Below, piece by piece: positions 57,440 through 64,000 of a stretch of 64,000 nucleotides of DNA. Source of the DNA: Diospyros lotus (lineage: Eukaryota > Streptophyta > Magnoliopsida > Ericales > Ebenaceae); assembly GCF_014633365.1 (NCBI RefSeq), contig NC_068350.1, forward strand, positions 38,989,119 through 39,053,118, in the 5' to 3' direction. The notes under the pieces were generated by a model, which had not been told where the DNA came from, searched no databases, and worked only from the letters and a program-made list of their open reading frames with translations. Position numbers and translations under genes: made by a program. Numbering within the stretch: position 1 is the stretch's first letter; each line of letters starts with the position of its first letter.

Positions 57440-57660
57440 CTTCGGGAATAAGCTTGAGGATAAACAAACTGCATTTTCTGAAACTGAAGGGGCTAGAGAG
57501 AGAAATAGAGTACATCGAGCATGATCCTCCACTGGTTTTCAATTAAGGAAACAAAGACTACGGTGCCAAAGTTACCTGAATTGACTAAATACTGTCCGGA
57601 ATTGCCCCCAGAAATTAAGCATCCCTCTCACTCGAAACATGTTTGTTCTATTAGTGAAGA
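57440..57660 (+). pseudogene. DC1-like remnant on the plus strand
   Basis: Plus-strand translation gives LEREIEYIEHDPPLVFN (about 57492-57542), resembling the start of a DC1 protein, then, after a stop, KYCPELPPEIKHPSHSKH (about 57591-57647), the CAELPPEIxHPSHP signature between DC1 units. Frames are interrupted and most Cys/His are gone. Orientation is opposite to the main DC1 cluster. Confidence 0.4.
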
Positions 57661-59814
57661 TCATCTAAAAATGTCGAATACCAAATACCTATGCAACTAA
57701 GCAACCTGCTGCTGCCCGTGTTAGCATTACTTCAATCGTACATGGTCAGATTATGTATACAGAAGGTGCATCTTTCTACATTTGCAGTATAATTCATCCC
57801 CAAGCCATTAGATCAATTAATGAGCAAATGAGAACGGCAGCCATGGGTAGAGAAGTTAGCATCCGAACTAACCTCAGAATCTCAGCAAATTTTTGGCTAC
57901 ATGTTGTCCTAGAAATGGCTTATACATTGTCTGGAGTAGTTCAACTGGCCCATGTACAATCTTAATCTTCTTCACCTGCAGAAAGTGTGTAGAAGACAAG
58001 CAAAAACAATGAGAACGGCATTACTAACTTCGGTCAAAAGGCTTCCTAAAGAGAAGTGATCTCGTATCAGTATGTTATGTGCAAATGGCATCGTGAAACA
58101 AATCCTATTAATGATAAAGCAAAGTCCTTGTGAAGAACAAGGCAATTGAAAGAGACATTAGACAACTGAAGAAACAGAAAACAACCAAAATACTAAGTCT
58201 TAAAGGACACCAGTCCTAAATCAAACAGAAAGAAATAGACGAGAATTATGTGCTGAAGTTGCTCAACTACAGCAAGAGCAGAAGTAGAGAAGAATTATGT
58301 GCTGGCTGAACACACCACATTCTACAACCAGCAACCAGCAGAGTGACTGTCCCATTTTACAAGCAGAAACCCACAACCAAATCACCTCCAGACCAGCAGC
58401 TAAGCTTATATCATGATAGTCTACTTAGAGGAAGAACAGAAAAATTGTTATTACGAACCATCACCCCGAGAGCTGAAAGCATGAGTAGGATACCCTCTTC
58501 AGGAGACACATCCTCCCAAAAACTATTTGATCTTCCCAAGCGAGGATGCTTCTGAGTCTTACACTCCCCACAAGGACATAGAGAGCCTTACTTCATTACA
58601 GGCAACAAGGAAATTAAATAGAACCTCCCACCATTGTGATCAACACAACCAAGACATAATAGGATACTGGCATCATTAATTGAGTAATAACAAAAATCCT
58701 CACGCCTGCTGAGAGTCTCCAATGTTTTTTCTTTAAAAACAGATCAGAAAGACAACTGAAAATAATAGAAGAGCAGCTCATAAAAACAATAAACGAGATA
58801 AAGGAAGAAAAAGTGGGAAATAAAGTCGTAGTAGTGTTGTTCCAAAAGCATGAAAAAGCCAAGCGTTATGAAAGGACAACACAATGCCTAAAGCAACCAA
58901 ATCACAGAGTCTTCCTTCCTGAGCACTGCTGAGAGCCTCCCAAGTGCATTCATATAATTGAGACCTGTAAGGACTAACCACAAGCACTAGAGGACCTGTC
59001 CAGAGGCTTAGTTCTCGACTCAAGAATGAAACCTTCCCAAAATAAGAACATCTCTTCATGACAGTTACAAGACATTTAATCTATCATTCCTCAGTTGCAG
59101 GAAGCAAGCTCCAACATGAAGTCATAAACCTAAATAATACCATGGTAAATTAATTTTAAAAAACAGGAAATTCCTATTTTTCATAGCATGGAACAGCTAA
59201 TCATGCCCTCCCTTGTCATTGCAAAAGAGGGCTTAATTAGTAGCTCCAAGTCAAATCAAGAACTTTGTAATTATCAACCTGCTAATAGGAATCTATCAAA
59301 CAATTCGTTGTATGTGTCTTTCTGCCTCCAAATTACCCAAAATATTCTCAAAACTTAATTAAAGATTCGGTCACCTATCAAACAATTCAAATTTGTATAA
59401 AATAATAAAGAATTTATAAACATGTATTCTTATTTTTGAATTGTATAAAATATTATAGGAGAAGAGAAAGAAAATAATAAGAAACAAAAATAATAAAAAC
59501 GCTCTCGATAAACAATAAAGAATCTTATTTTTGAACTCTTTAAGAATGCATGATGAAATATAAACATAAATTGTATGTAAAATAATATGATCCCATTAGT
59601 AATCACTAATCGTACTTAAAAATATATATATTTATAAAAGAATTTATAGTTGTAAAAATTTGAGATGTATTTATTTATTTAATAGTTACAATAAGAAAAA
59701 TAAAAGTACGATGGCCAATTTGTTATAAAATATAAAATTCAAAGACTAACGGCATAATTTATTTTAAAAATATTTATGTATAACTCTTCTATATTTTTGT
59801 TGTCTAATGCACGG
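57661..59814. other. DC1 3' flank-like segment; otherwise no gene recognised
   Basis: 58095-58260 resembles the DC1 3' flanks (CTATTAATGATAAAGC, GAGGACACCAGTCCTAAA-type, AGAATTATGTGCTGAAG). ORFs at 57753, 58343, 58614 and 58778 lack domains. 59130-59800 is AT-rich and empty. Confidence 0.4.
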
Positions 59815-60417
59815 AAATGCCAAAACAGTGTCGCTTCAGTGTTCCAAAACATTTCCTAAACCAAAATGCCAAGAAACACAAAAAGAATGTTTCTTGTGTG
59901 TTTTCATCATTTCAAAAAATATTTCGGGGGGGTCGTTTCGCAGTATTGGAAATTCTTATATTTCTAACTAAAAACTTTTACCTTAAATCTCTTCTTCTTT
60001 CTTCATTTTGCAAAAAATTGAAAGATCCGTTGCCATTGTAGCTGTCTTCCTGGTCTCATTCGTCGTCCGTCGTTTCGTCCACTACCATTGTCCTTCCATC
60101 TTCTCATTATCGTCCGTCATTTTGTCCACTGTCGTTGTCCTTCTATCTTCTCGTTCTTGTCCAACATTCTGTCATTCCATCCCCTAGCATCTACCTTCCA
60201 CCATGCAACAGAGGTTCCATCCAGCTTCGACTGGCGATTGCAACTCTCGGCTCTTCGATCAACAATCGTCGATTTTCTCTATATGTATATATTTCTGTTC
60301 CTAACTCTTTTTTGGGTAGATTGTGAATATATTATGTATGTATATATATTTTGTGAATGTATGTATATAGCTATGAACGTAAATGTATGAGTATATATAT
60401 ATATATATATATATAGA
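59815..60417 (+). repeat. Family I dispersed repeat, copy 2 (left part)
   Basis: Matches 36022-36620 in order and orientation. Interrupted at 60417 by a MITE and resumes at about 61680 to about 61990. Confidence 0.75.
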
Positions 60418-61672
60418 GGCTAAAGTCATACTTAGCTCCTCCAACTTTTCCAGTTTAACCATTTTGCCCTATGAACTTGAGAAGGGCCTATCAGCCCCCT
60501 CAACTTTTCATTTAAAGCTTATTAAATATTTCAAAATTCAAAATCACGTCTAGACTATACTTATGTGACACATGTATTTATTTAATATTAAATTTTATAT
60601 TAATATGATACAATGCGACTACACTGTTTATTGTGTATGTTTGTATTAATATAAATTTTTAATAAATAATTATGTATAATTTATTAATATTTAATAATAA
60701 AAATTTATCATTTAGACATCAACATATATATTTATATTGTATTAATATAAAATTTTAATAAATAAAAATATATAATTTATTAATCAATATATTTGCATTG
60801 TATTAATAATAAAATAATAATTTATAATTTATTAATATATATCATATTAATATAAAATTTAAGGCTAAAGTCATACTTACCCCCTCCAATTTTTTCAGTT
60901 TAACCATTTTGGCCCCTGAACTTGAGAAGAGGCCTATTAGCCCCCTCAATTTTCCATTTAAAGCCTATTAAACATTTCAAAATTCAAAATCACATATGGA
61001 CTGTATGTATGTGATACGCGTATTTATTTGATATTAAATTTTATATTAATATGATACAATGCAACCATATTGTTCACTGTGTATGTTTGTATTAATATAA
61101 TATTTTAATAAATAATTGTGTATAAATTTATCAATATTTAATAATAAAAATTTATCATTTAGACATCAAAATATATATTTATATTGTATTAATGTAAAAT
61201 TTTAATAAATAAAAATATACAATTTATTAACAGATAAAATTTTATTAGACATCAATATATTTACATTGTATTAATAATAAAATAATAATTTATAATTTAT
61301 TAATATATATCATATTAATATAAAATTTAATATTAAATAAATGTGCATGTTACATACGTGTGTAGATTTTGAATTTTGAAATGTTTAATAGGCCTTAAAT
61401 GGAAAGTTGAGGGAGCTGATAGGCCCTTTCTCAAGTCTAGGGGGTAAAATAGTTAAATTGGGAAAACTAGAGGGGCTAAGTATGACTTTAGCCTAAAATT
61501 TAATATTAAATAAATGCACGTGTCACATACGTACAGTCCAGAGGTGATTTTGAATTTTGAAATATTTAATAGACCTTAAATGGAAAGTTGAAGGAGCTAA
61601 TAGGCCTTTCTCAATTCAAGGGGTAAAATGATTAAATTAGGAAAGTTAGAGGGGCTAAGTATGACTTTAGCT
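60418..61672. mobile_element. Outer long-TIR MITE (MULE-type), split by an inner copy
   Basis: Starts GGCTAAAGTCATACTTAG and ends with its inverted copy CTAAGTATGACTTTAGCT. About 614 bp without the inner copy. AT-rich interior has no ORF. Flanks are TA runs, so the target duplication cannot be read. Confidence 0.8.
60863..61493. mobile_element. Inner long-TIR MITE nested in the outer copy
   Basis: 631 bp with terminal inverted repeats of about 190 bp (GGCTAAAGTCATACTTA at both ends) and a perfect 10-bp direct repeat TAAAATTTAA on each side (60853-60862, 61494-61503). Long TIRs with a 9-10 bp duplication are typical of Mutator-type miniature elements. Confidence 0.9.
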
Positions 61673-63118
61673 TATATATTTATATATAGCTGTGTGTCAG
61701 TATATTTATGAATATATGTATGTCTGGGTAACTTGATGGCTCTATTGATGTACTCTTGAGATCTAAATAATTTTTTTTAAGTTTTGGCGCCATAGGTTTG
61801 ATTGATTTTTGTGTGTTGTGCATTTGCTATTATTAAAAAAAAAATTATTGTGTTTATATTTGTTTGAATGCATTATGAAATTTATATTTATGTTTGATTA
61901 AATAATTATATTTTATATAACTTTTTATATTAAAAACTATATTTAAAAAAATCCTTCATATTTTTTATTTCCCTACATTTTTGTTTCTTATTTTTTTAAA
62001 AAAAATATCATTTTCCCATTTTTATTTCGTATCATATTCATTTCTCATTTCCGTTTTTCATGCATCCTAAGTTTTGTTTAGTTTCACCGCTGAAATGGTT
62101 TGAATTCTTCAAACTATAATATAATGGTTTGGTTTCAAAATGATTTCAAACTAGACTAAATCCAACCATGCCAGCTCCTATTATCAAAATTCATAAGTTA
62201 TTTTTATATTCAAGCTAAAACTAATAAATTATTTTTCTTCCACCAAAACACACATTAGAATGTATGTTTATACATGTACATGAATATGTACATACACATA
62301 CATGTATGTATATATACAAACAATGTATATACATACATACACACGCCCATATATATACATAAAATTAATTTTTGAAAAATATTTTTATATGCTAATCAAA
62401 CACTGAAAAATAAGATAAAGAATATGTTTGTGTACATTTACATAGATGCACATATATATTCATATAAAATATTTTACATTTACATAGAAACAAACGAAGG
62501 TCTAAAACAAAAATTTGGGGACAATCATCTGTATGTGTAGATGTGAGGTGTGTTGGTGGAGAAATTGAGCAGAGAAAGGCTTCTGGCTTAGATCCAAACA
62601 TGGTGCAACCGTGCAAGGGAGGGAGAGGAGGAGATGGGCGAAAAGTCCTGCCCCAGCAACAAAAGGCAAACTGCCGTGAAGGATTCTCGGGCTGATAAAT
62701 AAATAGAATTAAGGCTTACTATACTCAATGTACTATCAAATATAAGCTACTTACTAGCAGATATGAACAAAACATAACACTATATATACCACTCAGCTCA
62801 GTATGAATCAACTCATATATGTACCACAAATGGGAGAGACTTGCACCAAGATATATATAATGCCACATGTCATTATATATAATGCCACATGTCATTTGCA
62901 TGAGAAAATAAGCTATATTTTCTAAGACTCAAATTACAGGCGACCTCTGATATCTGCATCTTGCTTGAAAACACTGCATAATCATCTTAATTATTTTTAA
63001 GATTGTTTGTAATTATTACTAATGAACAATAAGACTTTAGCTAAAACTTAATCAACCATACCAACACATTTTTTCGAGTGTGGCAACAAATACCAGTATA
63101 GTACTTAAGGACCTTTGA
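61673..63118. other. End of family I copy 2; then AT-rich sequence, no gene
   Basis: 61680-61990 is the right part of family I. 62260-62370 is a TACA/TATA simple repeat. 62856-62895 has a 22-bp direct repeat, ATATAATGCCACATGTCATT, twice. No exon seen. Confidence 0.5.
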
Positions 63119-63460
63119 TATTTACCTGGATTAATCCGCGGCCAATCTGTATTCCAAATACTTGAAGGAATCGAGCCCTGAAATAACACCAATAAAAGTT
63201 TAATTCTGGATGGTGGAGGAGGTAATGAAGTTTGAAATAAATTAAAAGGAGAATAAAGATGGAGAATAAAGGAGGAAAGCATCTTTACAGCTATGGTCAT
63301 TCACCTTAAGTTTTGTGCAGAACTTTTGCTTTCTTTAAGCACCAATGCAGTGCTTTACTCCTTGGAAATTCTTTTTCTCCATCTCGGTTGCTTTCCCTTC
63401 CCATTAGCTCTGCAGATTAAGATAAAAATAAATGCCCACACAAGGCGAAAACAAAATTAT
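63119..63460 (-). other. Two possible exons of an unrecognised gene
   Basis: On the minus strand 63413 to 63308 follows an acceptor-like TTAATCTGCAG and is open as LMGRESNRDGEKEFPRSKAL..., ending in a stop beside a GTGAAT donor. 63180 to about 63126 lies between ATTTCAG and GTAAATATC and can read ARFLQVFGIQIGRGLIQ or GSIPSSIWNTDWPRINP. I do not recognise either product. Confidence 0.2.
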
Positions 63461-64000
63461 GCAGTTTAAACAGAAGGACAAGAATATAACCTCACATTAA
63501 ATACTATAAAACCATCCAACCTTGTGAAGAAAAGGGCAATCAGGTAAGTTAAAGAGTTTGCCCAAACAACACCGCCATGGAGGACAAATATTTTAATAGT
63601 TCAAAAGACTACCTTTGTCCTCTTGAGTGGGAATCATCGTCTTTCACATAAAAGAGGAATTTGGGAACGAAGCCACTAGTGTTTTTTCCATAGTTTCAAA
63701 CCTAATCTAATGGCCCAACCTGTAGTTAACGCGTATAACCAAAGCAAATGGTCTTTCCCATTGCGTTGCTTTCTGGATGCTTCACAATGCTTGGAACAAT
63801 TGCAGCTTCTCAATCAAAATGGTGTCCCTTTTCATCTTCATGGTTTGATAATTAAAAGATGTTTCACAGGAATAGACTCCAACTTCTAGCAACCCACCAC
63901 AACCTTACGGCTGAAACAGAATATAAAAAGGTGCATGAAGCTGGTGGCGGAATCAGTTGATGCCCTAATCTTTAAAGATTTCCCAGCCAACTTGAACTCT
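63461..64000. other. No gene recognised
   Basis: Mixed composition, stops in all frames. It may be intron of a gene extending beyond the window. Confidence 0.3.

Noticed and set aside
58343..59059. Small ORFs of 70-93 residues
   Set aside because: No domain, no splice support, and stops between them; Leu/Phe-rich peptides here are unremarkable.

Overview
This is nuclear DNA of a flowering plant, probably a eudicot. It is AT-rich, its genes are split by GT-AG introns, and it is packed with nested plant retrotransposons and DNA transposons. Families recognised include a Cassandra TRIM with 5S rRNA-derived LTRs, a MULE with FAR1/SWIM/OTU parts and a plant mobile domain gene, CACTA ends, and kilobase-scale solo LTRs with TGT...ACA ends. 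No species can be named from the sequence alone. I see no rRNA unit, tRNA gene or CRISPR array.

Layout: 1-6805 is most of a non-autonomous LTR retrotransposon on the minus strand. In element order it carries LTR, a Gag-like ORF with a zinc knuckle, a first polypurine tract, a small basic cysteine-rich protein resembling carlavirus-type nucleic-acid-binding proteins, an intronless LOG-like (cytokinin-activating enzyme family) ORF, a second polypurine tract and LTR. There is no reverse transcriptase, protease or integrase. It lies inside another LTR (to 8266), which lies inside a third (to 9965). 10-20 kb holds repeats and a nest of TGTAATATC-type LTRs. 20.5-21.1 kb is a young Cassandra. 21.1-22.2 and 27.1-28.4 kb are broken DC1 genes. 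22.3-23.9 kb looks like a Copia-type LTR/leader rich in TTTCGAAA. 28.4-36.0 kb is a nest of LTRs inside a CACTA fragment.

The one gene that reads as intact is a DC1-domain protein on the minus strand (39585 to 37485, three exons, about 619 residues). A large MULE (39695 to about 49575) sits about 110 bp upstream of its start codon. It carries a broken FAR1-MULE-SWIM-OTU transposase, a broken plant mobile domain gene on the opposite strand, an 81-bp near-perfect palindrome and a nested solo LTR. 50.8-56.2 kb holds two more solo LTRs. 57-58.3 kb keeps traces of DC1 sequence, 59.8-62 kb is a dispersed repeat invaded by two nested long-TIR MITEs, and 62-64 kb has only two weak candidate exons.

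How the parts relate: DC1 units (exon 3 plus 3' flank plus an upstream family repeat) were copied at least three times in the same orientation and then split by transposons. The most unusual object is the left-hand retroelement, whose extra ORFs combine a hormone-pathway enzyme fold and a virus-like zinc-finger protein in the slot where env-like genes sit in some plant retroelements.
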